From: Planctomycetota bacterium
Lineage (GTDB): Bacteria > Planctomycetota > MHYJ01 > JACQXL01
Direction of reading: 5' to 3'
NCBI GenBank assembly: GCA_030018555.1
Contig: JASEHY010000044.1
Location: forward strand, 1-9,587
DNA length: 9,587 nucleotides
Every line of letters begins with the position of its first letter. The stretch's first letter is position 1. Made by a program: the position numbers and the translations under genes. The notes under the pieces are model-generated. The model was not told the DNA's origin and did no database searches. It saw only the letters and a program-made list of their open reading frames with translations. Below are positions 1 to 5,842 of the stretch, piece by piece.

Positions 1-3
1 AAC

Positions 4-163
4 CCTTATCCCTACGGGATCCTGTAAGGACAGGATAAACTTATCCCGTGAGGGACACAGATAAACACAGATAATCGCAGATATTATGTGGGGTTAAAGC
101 CATTTTCTATTTTCACCCAATGGTTCCACCATCCTGCCCTTACAGGATCCCGTAGGGATAAGG
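4..163. repeat. 33-bp inverted repeat, arms 4-36 and 131-163
   Basis: The arm at 4-36 is the reverse complement of the arm at 131-163 with one mismatch in 33 positions. Each arm contains the core tatccctacggga (7-19, and as its complement at 148-160) followed by cctgtaagg. The arms are 94 nt apart. The core recurs inside the nuclease gene at 733-745, so it is a dispersed element rather than a unique hairpin. Inference: a palindromic intergenic repeat or the ends of a non-autonomous element; no transposase is present. Confidence 0.85.
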
Positions 164-206
164 ACGGGTATTGGTAAAAATCCTGCTAATCTGTGTCCCG
201 TACGGG
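52..206. repeat. Second inverted pair, phased cagat repeats and a palindrome
   Basis: gggacacagat (52-62) is the exact reverse complement of atctgtgtccc (189-199). The pair interleaves with the 33-bp repeat rather than nesting in it. The word cagat recurs at 58, 68 and 78, exactly 10 nt apart. A perfect 10-bp palindrome, cccgtacggg, lies at 197-206, and a related tcccgtgaggga at 44-55. Words of the 'cacagataaacacagat' type are familiar dispersed repeats in genomes of several uncultured bacteria (from memory). Confidence 0.7.
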
Positions 207-318
207 CAGTGTCCTATTATATTTAATATGACGGATTCCGACTAAATTATGCGGGATAGAAGCCGATTTAAGAAATGCGATAAAAATATTTTGGGCAATT
301 TTCGTGAATTTGCAGGAT

Positions 319-867
319 TTATCTCTTATTCCACATCTCCTCAAATACCTCTTGATATTTCTTAACTATACTCTTATCAGATATAAAAACCACATTCTCA
401 TAATTAAAACTCTCGGCATTTTCGCTGATGTTATAACTGCCGGTCATAACCATCTTGTTATCAAAGATACAGAACTTGTGATGCATACTCTTCCCGCTTT
501 TGCCCGTCATACTTATTACATTAAAATTATTATTCAAGAATTCATATTTGCTATATTTATTTCCTGCCTGCTTTCTATCCATAATCACGCTGACCTTAAC
601 CCCTTTTTCTTCTTTGGCACTTTTTAAGGATTGGGCAACCACATCGCTGGTAAAATCAAATATAGCGATGTCTATAGTTTTCTGCGTATCACTTATGGCT
701 TTGATAATTCTGTCTCTAATTCCGCCGACTTGTCCCGTAGGGATAGGTGAAAAGTATGCCTCAATAGATTTAGTCTGTGGTTTTTCTTGTGTGAATACCG
801 GACTGGTAATTGCTATTAAGCCACCTAAGGCAACCAGTAATAAAACTATGTAAAGAATCTTTTTCAT
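319..867 (-). CDS. Exported single-HKD phospholipase D-like (Nuc-type) nuclease
   Basis: A 182-residue protein with an N-terminal signal or anchor sequence: basic MKK followed by a hydrophobic stretch at about 4-22. It then has one PLD-superfamily domain. The catalytic HKD motif is H129-x-K131-x4-D136, followed by G143-S144 and N146, in a 'TGSYNIS' context typical of the Nuc-like branch. Family members carry one HKD per chain and dimerise to build the active site, cleaving phosphodiester bonds, usually in DNA. The leader implies action in the periplasm, at the membrane or outside the cell; uptake or scavenging of nucleic acid is inference. Length fits the family. The ATG at 867 has a good Shine-Dalgarno (aaagga) about 8 nt upstream. 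Residues P41-I42-P43-T44-G45 are encoded by a copy of the local repeat core. The gene stands alone. Confidence 0.88.
   Translation of the reverse strand: MKKILYIVLLLVALGGLIAITSPVFTQEKPQTKSIEAYFSPIPTGQVGGIRDRIIKAISDTQKTIDIAIFDFTSDVVAQSLKSAKEEKGVKVSVIMDRKQAGNKYSKYEFLNNNFNVISMTGKSGKSMHHKFCIFDNKMVMTGSYNISENAESFNYENVVFISDKSIVKKYQEVFEEMWNKR
733..745 (+). repeat. Copy of the repeat core inside the nuclease coding sequence
   Basis: tcccgtagggata is identical to 148-160 and to the complement of 7-19. Here it lies in frame inside the nuclease gene and is read as I-P-T-G within residues 41-46, in the linker between the signal sequence and the catalytic domain. The 13-mer is largely palindromic, so it could arise by insertion of a mobile palindromic repeat into a tolerant linker. 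Chance cannot be ruled out for so short a word. Confidence 0.6.
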
Positions 868-1151
868 CTCTGTTTCCTTTCTGGTGGCAGAAATCCTTCC
901 TTCGTCAGGATAAGTGGCTGTAATTCGCCTTTCTCAAACAGCCACTAAAAAGCCACCCAAATACCCCCGATAAAAATGAATTAATTCCAAAGGGTTTAAT
1001 TAACTACACATTTATATATGCTATATACGGTGACCCGCCCTGTCAAATAATATCCTGAATATTTTCAGTAATACTTTACCGAAATATAGCGGTATGAAAG
1101 TTCCCTTAAAAATATGAAATCTCAAGGAATAGATGTTAAAAAGGAGGATAT
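868..1151. promoter_or_regulatory. Divergent intergenic region with candidate operators
   Basis: This region separates the minus-strand nuclease from the plus-strand XRE regulator, so it should carry both promoters. agtggctg (913-920) pairs with cagccact (939-946). gctatatacggt (1020-1031) resembles the complement of accgaaatatagc (1078-1090), giving two half-related sites in opposite orientation. Between them is ctgaa-tatt-ttcag (1055-1068), and taccg/cggta bracket 1077-1093. Paired sites before an XRE gene suggest autoregulation (inference). I could not fix a convincing -35/-10 pair. The Shine-Dalgarno for the XRE gene is aaggagg at 1141-1147. Confidence 0.35.
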
Positions 1152-1559
1152 ATGATTGATACGATGAGACTGGCCAATTTATTAGGCGAACGGATTAGGG
1201 CTTTACGTCGGCAGATGCGGTTAAAACAGGCGAATTTCGCAGACATTGTCGGCGTGTCCGAAGATACTATCGGTCTGATTGAAAGAGGTAAGATATTACC
1301 CCGGATGGAAACCATTAGTAAAATTGCCGAGAAACTTAATCTCCCGATTGCTAAACTGCTTGATTTTGAAAAGACGAGCCCGGACGAGAAGAAAACAAAG
1401 CAGAATTCTTTGTCCGCTATCAATCTATACCTTAAAACCAAATCACCCGAGCAAATCCAGATGGTTCACGATATTGCGCGTGATATTTTTGACAAACATT
1501 CACCGGCACGGGTAACCTATACCAAAAAATCAAAAACCAGTATAATCCGGGACAAGTAA
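1152..1559 (+). CDS. XRE-family helix-turn-helix transcriptional regulator
   Basis: A 135-residue protein. Residues about 12-70 form a Cro/C1-type five-helix DNA-binding domain: 'GERIRALRRQMRLKQ' (helix 1), 'NFADIVGVSEDTIGLIERG' spanning the scaffold and recognition helices (28-46), then 'ISKIAEKLNLPIAKLL' (55-70). A polar linker (72-86) and a second helical segment (about 87-115) may serve dimerisation; the C-terminal 20 residues are basic. The start is supported by aaggagg at 1141-1147, only 4 nt from the ATG; the in-frame ATG at 1164 would be 16 nt away. It converges on the decayed hicA gene and could be a remnant of the same accessory region. The short HicB nearby seems to lack a DNA-binding domain, so this protein might supply repression there, but nothing in the sequence shows it. 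Ligand and targets are unknown. Confidence 0.88.
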   Translation: MIDTMRLANLLGERIRALRRQMRLKQANFADIVGVSEDTIGLIERGKILPRMETISKIAEKLNLPIAKLLDFEKTSPDEKKTKQNSLSAINLYLKTKSPEQIQMVHDIARDIFDKHSPARVTYTKKSKTSIIRDK

Positions 1560-1599
1560 CACGAATAGGTTCTGGACATTAATCCGGGAACATCTTAGA

Positions 1600-1619
1600 A
1601 TGGTGTCCCCCCGAATTCC
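1600..1619. repeat. Possible REP/IS200-type element end fragment
   Basis: The stretch contains ggtgtcccc followed by ccgaattcc. Sequences of the form 'gaattcgggggacaccat...' commonly border IS200-like or REP-associated transposase genes in environmental genomes (from memory). No transposase and no matching opposite end is present, so this is at most a remnant. It lies directly beyond the stop of the out-of-frame tail at 1620. Confidence 0.3.
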
Positions 1620-1892
1620 TCATTGTAAATAAGGTTTAGTATAGCCGATTAGCAAACTTTCTGCAAATCTCCTTTCTCGCTTATCATTGAGATCATAACT
1701 GATAACATTTTCAGTAAATTCTAAATACAAGAAATCTTTGCTTGAAGATAAATTTTGCTGTTCGTCATATACTTTTTTATTTGTATCTCCATCTTGGCTA
1801 TCCGGTTTGGCATAGGACGGGACTCCGCAAATGCTTCTGACGTAATTCCTGCAACCTTGAGAATCTTCGCTAAGGTAGTTCGCTTGACAGGC
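1620..1892 (-). pseudogene. Start-less open frame, possible C-terminal gene remnant
   Basis: In a minus-strand frame different from hicA, 90 codons stay open from just after a TAA (1893-1895) to a TGA at 1620-1622. There is no ATG or GTG and no Shine-Dalgarno. The distal part reads like real protein, with polar and charged text such as 'KVYDEQQNLSSSKDFLYLEF' then 'YDLNDKRERRFAESLL', and it continues about 100 nt beyond the end of the hicA frame. It may be the tail of a gene whose front was deleted, or a frameshifted continuation of hicA. A chance open frame is also possible. I do not recognise a family. Confidence 0.25.
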
Positions 1893-2041
1893 TTATGGGC
1901 AGGAACGGTTATTTTAATGACTTCTGTAATTGTCCTCTTTTGCAGACGGATATGACTTCCTCTTTGCCTGACTACTATAAATCCCGCTCGTTAGAGAGCG
2001 TTAACAATTCTGAAATATGACAAACTCGGTATTTCACTCAT
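1721..2041 (-). pseudogene. hicA: HicA/YcfA-type toxin gene with a nonsense codon at position 17
   Basis: The ATG at 2041 overlaps the hicB stop as ATGA. Sixteen codons (MSEIPSLSYFRIVNAL) run into TAA at 1991-1993, and the same frame then continues with 'RAGFIVVRQRGSHIRLQKRT', 'ITVPAHKPVKRTTLAKILK' and 'AGI'. This is the HicA mRNA-interferase fold: a small dsRNA-binding-like domain with the catalytic histidine in 'RQRGSH' (codon 30) and the 'VPAH' strand. Homologues have K, R or E where the stop sits, so one change (AAA to TAA, for example) would explain it. The family core should end near codon 72, yet the frame runs about 34 codons further to TAG with unlike text, hinting at a second lesion. 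TAA also ends the ABC ATPase, nuclease, tmk and XRE genes here, so stop reassignment is unlikely. Without suppression only a 16-residue peptide is made. Confidence 0.85.
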
Positions 2042-2241
2042 ACAACCATTTCTTTTATTTGCCTATTCTCATCAGGCACGAAATCGTCATCAGTTTCTTC
2101 CAGATAAAGTTCAATGGCTTCTCTTATATTTTTTAGTGCATCTTCCTCTGTTTGACTTTCACTGATACATCCGGGCAAGGCTGGCACATATACCGTATAT
2201 CCTCCCTCATCAGACGTTTCTAAAACGATTTTGAGTTTCAT
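2038..2241 (-). CDS. hicB: HicB-like antitoxin
   Basis: A 67-residue protein with the HicB-like fold: 'MKLKIVLETSDEGGYTVYVPALPGC', where the E-x(n)-GGY-V-VP-LPGC pattern is diagnostic, then 'SQTEEDALKNIREAIELYLEE' (28-48). In the family the protein binds and blocks HicA ribonuclease, and longer members also repress the operon through a C-terminal HTH or ribbon-helix-helix domain. Here the chain stops after an acidic tail, so a DNA-binding domain is absent, as in the short HicB_lk subgroup. The ATG at 2241 has a strong Shine-Dalgarno (aaaggag, 2252-2258; 10 nt spacing). Antitoxin-first order with an ATGA overlap is common for YcfA-type pairs. With hicA broken, it may be an orphan antitoxin acting against related toxins elsewhere, or simply not yet lost (inference). 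Confidence 0.88.
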   Translation of the reverse strand: MKLKIVLETSDEGGYTVYVPALPGCISESQTEEDALKNIREAIELYLEETDDDFVPDENRQIKEMVV

Positions 2242-2264
2242 AATATATCGTCTCCTTTCTACCC

Positions 2265-2297
2265 TGTGATTTTATAACATAACAACCTCTCTGTCAA
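2265..2297 (-). promoter_or_regulatory. Sigma70-like promoter and overlapping operator for hicBA
   Basis: On the minus strand TTGACA (2297-2292) is separated by exactly 17 nt from TAAAAT (2274-2269), close to a consensus housekeeping promoter, about 30 nt ahead of the hicB start. An imperfect palindrome tgtgat-ttt-ataaca (2265-2279; 5 of 6 positions paired) covers the -10, where a repressor would be expected to bind. That it is an operator is inference. Confidence 0.65.
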
Positions 2298-2351
2298 GAA
2301 AAACACTATTTTCTGTGGATTTTTAGAAACCTTATGATTTAATTATTGTAT

Positions 2352-3014
2352 ATGCGAAGAGGTAAGTTTATTGTGATTGATGGTCCCGATGGTTGTGGTA
2401 AAAGCACACAGGCAGGTCTATTAGAAAAATATCTTCGCTCAAAGGGATATAGCGTTTTGGTTGCTCGCGACCCCGGTTCAACCTCTATCAGCGAGAATAT
2501 AAGGAAAATCCTGCTTAATCCCCGCTATAAGGAGATGACATCATTAACCGAGATGTTTCTTTATTTTGCCAGTCGTGTCCAGTTAGTTGAGGAGGTAATT
2601 AGAAAGGCACTGCAAGACAACAAGATAGTAATCTGCGACAGGTTTCTGTCTTCCACGATTGTCTATCAAGGGTATGCCGGCGGTATTGGTGCTAATAATG
2701 TCCGTCGGCTCTGGCATCTTGTCCGCCAGATAAAGGCGGATATGCCTCAGGCACCGACAACGGGTGGTTTTGAGCCGGATTTAACTATTATCCTTGACAT
2801 ACGGCCTGAAATCGGATTTAGCCGTATTGCCCCCAGGCGAGGGGGGATTGACCGGATGGAACAAAAGACACTTCTCTTTCATAAAAAGGTTAGAGATGGT
2901 TTTATCAGATTGACACGAAGTAATAGAAAACTATATCGTCTGATTGATGCAAGTGATTCTATTGAGGAGGTGCAGAATAAAATCAGAGAAGTAGTGGAGA
3001 AATATGTTCTTTAA
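2352..3014 (+). CDS. tmk: Thymidylate kinase (dTMP kinase)
   Basis: Phosphorylates dTMP to dTDP with ATP in the cytoplasm, the step before dTTP in DNA precursor synthesis. From the ATG at 2352 the protein has 220 residues (family usually 200-215). The P-loop is 'GPDGCGKST' (residues 11-19). 'RDPGST' (39-44) stands where most bacteria have REPGGT. The dTMP-binding segment is 'DRFLSSTIVYQGYAGG' (96-111), followed by 'PDLTIILDI' (142-150) and a LID with 'GGIDRME' (164-170). An upstream in-frame TTG at 2346 would add two residues. Neither start has a Shine-Dalgarno; tatgat at 2333-2338 could be a -10 giving a nearly leaderless mRNA. The 3' end overlaps holB by 11 nt. The PDGCGKSTQ and RDPG wording is like that of Planctomycetota-type enzymes (from memory). 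Confidence 0.95.
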   Translation: MRRGKFIVIDGPDGCGKSTQAGLLEKYLRSKGYSVLVARDPGSTSISENIRKILLNPRYKEMTSLTEMFLYFASRVQLVEEVIRKALQDNKIVICDRFLSSTIVYQGYAGGIGANNVRRLWHLVRQIKADMPQAPTTGGFEPDLTIILDIRPEIGFSRIAPRRGGIDRMEQKTLLFHKKVRDGFIRLTRSNRKLYRLIDASDSIEEVQNKIREVVEKYVL

Positions 3015-4002
3015 TAATATTATCGGCCAGAAACCCGCAATAAATACCTTCAAGCAGATACTGGAATCTAATCGTCTCTCGCATTTTTATATCTTCGCAG
3101 GTCCTTCAGGTGTTGGTAAGTTTCTGTTTGCCAGAACACTGGCAAAGATATTGTTATGCGAGAAAGATGGTTCTGATTGGACTGAAAAGGGTTGTATGCA
3201 ATGTCGTTCCTGTAGATGGGTGGGAAAGAACTCTCATCCAAATTTGAGAATAATAGAAGTGGAAAAAGATGGGCAGAAAATAAGTATTGATGTAGTAAGA
3301 GAGATAGAACGGGAATTGATGCTGGCGCCTTTTCAGAAATCCTACAGAGTGTTTATTATTAATGAGGCGGAAAAGATGAGCGAGGAGGCCTGTAACGGCT
3401 TTCTTAAGACCTTAGAAGAACCGGCGAAAAACACAGTAATTATTCTGGTAACCTCAAGTTTATCTTCGTTCCCACAAACAGTTCTTTCCCGTTGTCAGTT
3501 GATTAAATTCTACCCGATAGCAGAGGAAGTGATGCAGAAATATCTTGAGGAGCATCTGAAGATGAAATCGCAAGAGGCAGGATTTCTGACATATCTCTCT
3601 GATGGTAGTATCGGAGATGCTTATAGGATACACCAACGTGATTTACTTACACAAAGGAGCAGATTAATAGATGCCCTGATGAGAGATAGTCGTAGCGATA
3701 TCCCCAAGATAATAATAAATTATGCCAAGGCAAAATCTGGAAAGAATAAAGAGGAAGAGCGTCAGGAAATAATCTGGCAACTAAAAATTATCGGACTTAT
3801 TATGAGAGATGTTTTATATCTTCATAACGGCTTGTCTGAGAGTAATCTCTTGAATAGAGATAAAATCAGAGAAATCAAACATTATCAAAAGCGCTGTGCT
3901 TGTGTGGAAACAGAAAGAATTTGTGAGAAGATATTAAGGGCTGAACGGTATATCAGGGCTAATGCCAATGTTAGTTTAGTAGTGGAAAATCTATTTTATT
4001 AG
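3004..4002 (+). CDS. holB: DNA polymerase III clamp-loader subunit delta' (HolB)
   Basis: A 332-residue AAA+ clamp-loader protein, the usual length. The N-terminus 'FFNNIIGQKPAINTFKQIL' with 'LSHFYIFAGPSGVGK' is typical of the DnaX/HolB family. The four-cysteine zinc module is C52, C64, C67, C70. 'FIINEAEKM' (117-125) is the Walker-B region, with N120 in place of the usual Asp. Sensor I lies near 'VTSSLSSFPQTVLSRCQ', with the SRC arginine finger at 162-164. Walker A ends 'GKF' (F40) instead of GKT/S. Together with N120 this suggests that, like other delta' subunits, it does not hydrolyse ATP but supplies the finger to a DnaX neighbour. The C-terminal helical collar domain (about 215-332) is poorly conserved. 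The ATG lies inside the end of tmk with gtggag 5-6 nt upstream, so translation is probably coupled. tmk-holB is a common bacterial gene pair. Confidence 0.93.
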   Translation: MFFNNIIGQKPAINTFKQILESNRLSHFYIFAGPSGVGKFLFARTLAKILLCEKDGSDWTEKGCMQCRSCRWVGKNSHPNLRIIEVEKDGQKISIDVVREIERELMLAPFQKSYRVFIINEAEKMSEEACNGFLKTLEEPAKNTVIILVTSSLSSFPQTVLSRCQLIKFYPIAEEVMQKYLEEHLKMKSQEAGFLTYLSDGSIGDAYRIHQRDLLTQRSRLIDALMRDSRSDIPKIIINYAKAKSGKNKEEERQEIIWQLKIIGLIMRDVLYLHNGLSESNLLNRDKIREIKHYQKRCACVETERICEKILRAERYIRANANVSLVVENLFY

Positions 4003-4170
4003 AGGAATCCCTCGCTATGCTCCCGCCCCTCGGGGCGAGGCTCGCCAAAGGCGGCGGGATAAGTGCGACTAATTCCCCCAATTTTTCCGCCAGAGGCGGA
4101 TCTCCCGAAAGCGTTCGGGATGACATCGGGGTCAAAGTCGCACTAATAAAGCAGGATAGGAAGGAACAAC
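4003..4170. repeat. Hairpin-rich block between convergent genes
   Basis: Several stems lie in 168 nt. tcccgcc (4021-4027) pairs with ggcggga (4053-4059), enclosing gcccc-tc-ggggc (4025-4036), which is exclusive with the outer pairing at its edge. tccgcc-aga-ggcgga is at 4086-4100. tcccgaa-agcg-ttcggga is at 4103-4120. The last two sit inside a 9-bp inverted repeat, agtgcgact (4062-4070) and agtcgcact (4136-4144). GC content is far above the flanks. None is followed by a T-run on either strand, so classical intrinsic terminators are not shown. A bidirectional transcript end for holB and the permease, or a palindromic repeat element with 9-bp termini, are the best explanations. Confidence 0.7.
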
Positions 4171-5052
4171 CTACGCTGATTTTTTATTGACCGCAATGAT
4201 AGAACCACAGATAAATAAGACAGCATATATAAAAGGTATGACAATGCTTTTAACAACTGCCATTTTTCGTGTAGCATCTATAAAAACCTCCTCGCCAATT
4301 TGAATGCCCAGAAATAGGTTAAACACCTTAAATTTCCAGATTTCATGTAAAGCCCCCCCGGAAATGTCCTTCACAGTAGGAAGATAATAATTCCAGTAAT
4401 AATTAAATAGAAACGACGAGAAGTTTTCAAATATGTTGGCTACAAAAAAGTCCAGCACCAGATAAATAATAATACTTATCGCTACTGAAAGACCGACATT
4501 CTCTACGAGAGTAGAGATAAACAATCCCATTAACCCTATAGTAATAAGAGGTAAAATTATTAGAAGAAAGGTGTAAAAGATATAAAGTAACATCTCTGCT
4601 CTGGACAGATGAATTATTTTGGGAAAGGTCGGGTCGGTAATATCAGCAAATCCATAGATAAACCAGGAAGAAACAAGAGAAACGGATTCAATTATCAGCG
4701 CAAAAAATATTGAGAGGACGATAATGGTTATTACTTTCGCAAGAGTTAATTCATATCTTTTAATTGGACTAATAAGGATGTTTTTAAGGGTTGCCAGAGT
4801 GGTCTCTGAGGCAAAACTCAAAGCGCCAATAAGAAGGATAAGAAAAGTAGAGAGCCGGAAGCCATTCAAACATCCAGAAATAAGATAGTCAAAGCCGTTG
4901 AGTGAAGTTTTGGTTGATGGCGGAGTGAATTTGCCGCTCAGAACCGATATTCCCACCACGAGAGTTACCAGAAAAATAGAAATATAAAATATTTTCTGGC
5001 ACAGAAGTTTGTAAAGTTCAATTTTAGTCAGCAACCAGATTCGTGAAAGCAT
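4171..5052 (-). CDS. ABC-2 type transporter permease subunit
   Basis: A 293-residue integral inner-membrane protein with about six hydrophobic segments (roughly 21-39, 64-82, 108-130, 157-180, 186-205, 266-287), a long loop after segment 1 and another before the last. The motif around 'SFASETTLATLKNILISPIKRYELTLAK' (79-106) is the cytosolic coupling region typical of ABC-2 exporters of the BcrB/NatB type, where 'E-x-x-x-x-T-L-x-x-x-L-x-x-P-I-x-R' is conserved. It starts 2 nt after the ATPase stop, so the two are a cotranscribed transporter pair. The Shine-Dalgarno would lie in the end of the ATPase gene (ggga about 12 nt upstream). The substrate cannot be read from the sequence; drug, peptide or lipid export or self-immunity are family possibilities. 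Confidence 0.9.
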   Translation of the reverse strand: MLSRIWLLTKIELYKLLCQKIFYISIFLVTLVVGISVLSGKFTPPSTKTSLNGFDYLISGCLNGFRLSTFLILLIGALSFASETTLATLKNILISPIKRYELTLAKVITIIVLSIFFALIIESVSLVSSWFIYGFADITDPTFPKIIHLSRAEMLLYIFYTFLLIILPLITIGLMGLFISTLVENVGLSVAISIIIYLVLDFFVANIFENFSSFLFNYYWNYYLPTVKDISGGALHEIWKFKVFNLFLGIQIGEEVFIDATRKMAVVKSIVIPFIYAVLFICGSIIAVNKKSA

Positions 5053-5054
5053 AC

Positions 5055-5825
5055 TTAAACCAATCCCATAAAATATTTTTCAAGTGGTCTTCTGGGTTGT
5101 GTTATTTCTACCCCTTCTTCTTTAAGTAATTTCTGTAAGTCGTCAGATATTATTAACTTACCTGTTCTGATAATACCAACCCGATTACAAAGGAGTTCCA
5201 TCTCAGAAAGAAGATGACTTGAAATTAAGAAAGTAACATTCTGTTCTTTATTTAGTTTCTTTATAAGATTACGAATATCGGCAATACCCTGCGGGTCAAG
5301 ACCATTGGTCGGCTCATCCAGAATGATAAAAGGTGAGTTTGTGCCATCTCTGCGAAGTAAGAATGCAGGTAATAAAGCAATTGCAATGCCGAGACGTTGA
5401 CGCATACCCATAGAATAGGTGCTAACTTTATCTTTGCTACGCCCTTTTAATCCCACTGACTCTAATAGATTCTGCACTGCAGAGCAAATAAAGGGTTTGG
5501 TTGTCCCTCGTAAATGCGCAAATAGTGCGAGATTATCCCATCCTGATAGATACGGATAAAAAGCGGGAATCTCCACTAAGCCACCAATATATCTCATTAT
5601 TTCTATACGGTATTTATTCAGGTCTTTACCATAGAAGTATATTTTACCAGAGTCTGGTTTAAGGAGATGTAAAAGCATTCTAATGGTGGTGGTTTTTCCT
5701 GCGCCATTAAGGCCGATGAAGCCATAAATATCACCGCTATAAATTTCTAAAGAAAGGTCATGGACAGCAACGAATTTGCCGAAATGCCTGCAGAGGTTTT
5801 CTGTTTTGAGGACGATATTAGTCAT
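5055..5825 (-). CDS. ABC transporter ATP-binding protein, BcrA-like
   Basis: A 256-residue ATPase that powers the adjacent permease from the cytoplasmic side. Walker A is 'GLNGAGKT' (38-45), the signature 'YSMGMRQRLGIA' (137-148), Walker B 'FIILDEP' (166-172), the D-loop 'GLD' (175-177) and the switch histidine H204 in 'SSH'. In place of the Q-loop glutamine is E85 in 'GGLVEIPAFYPYLSG', the E-loop form known from bacitracin/lantibiotic-exporter ATPases (BcrA, LanF), which places it in that group. Between the helix after the signature and Walker B are about nine extra residues ('RRDGTNSPF' region, 158-166) compared with the usual spacing. It starts 17 nt after the HAD gene with no clear Shine-Dalgarno (ATG 5825). 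All catalytic motifs are intact, so it should be active. Confidence 0.93.
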   Translation of the reverse strand: MTNIVLKTENLCRHFGKFVAVHDLSLEIYSGDIYGFIGLNGAGKTTTIRMLLHLLKPDSGKIYFYGKDLNKYRIEIMRYIGGLVEIPAFYPYLSGWDNLALFAHLRGTTKPFICSAVQNLLESVGLKGRSKDKVSTYSMGMRQRLGIAIALLPAFLLRRDGTNSPFIILDEPTNGLDPQGIADIRNLIKKLNKEQNVTFLISSHLLSEMELLCNRVGIIRTGKLIISDDLQKLLKEEGVEITQPRRPLEKYFMGLV

Positions 5826-5842
5826 CTGAATATTAAAGAAAT

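Larger units (their letters stand above)
1..318. other. Gene-free repeat-rich region
   Basis: I see no credible reading frame here. The first ~210 bases are a mosaic of short palindromes and inverted repeats (listed separately). From about 207 to 318 the sequence is AT-rich, has no obvious structure, and leads into the 3' end of the minus-strand nuclease gene. No T-run hairpin that would make a convincing terminator for that gene was found. Confidence 0.7.

Noticed and set aside
58..82. cagat units every 10 nt as a CRISPR or tandem-repeat array
   Set aside because: There are only three short units with no spacers of CRISPR length and no cas genes.
1755..1955. Plus-strand 66-codon open frame with hydrophobic start
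   Set aside because: It lies antisense to the hicA pseudogene, has no Shine-Dalgarno, and the minus-strand frame has clear HicA motifs.
1991..1993. TAA as a recoded sense codon in hicA
   Set aside because: TAA ends several intact genes here (319, 1559, 3014, 5055), so a general reassignment is unlikely.
2346..2348. TTG start for tmk
   Set aside because: It would add only two residues without a Shine-Dalgarno; the ATG at 2352 gives the usual family N-terminus.
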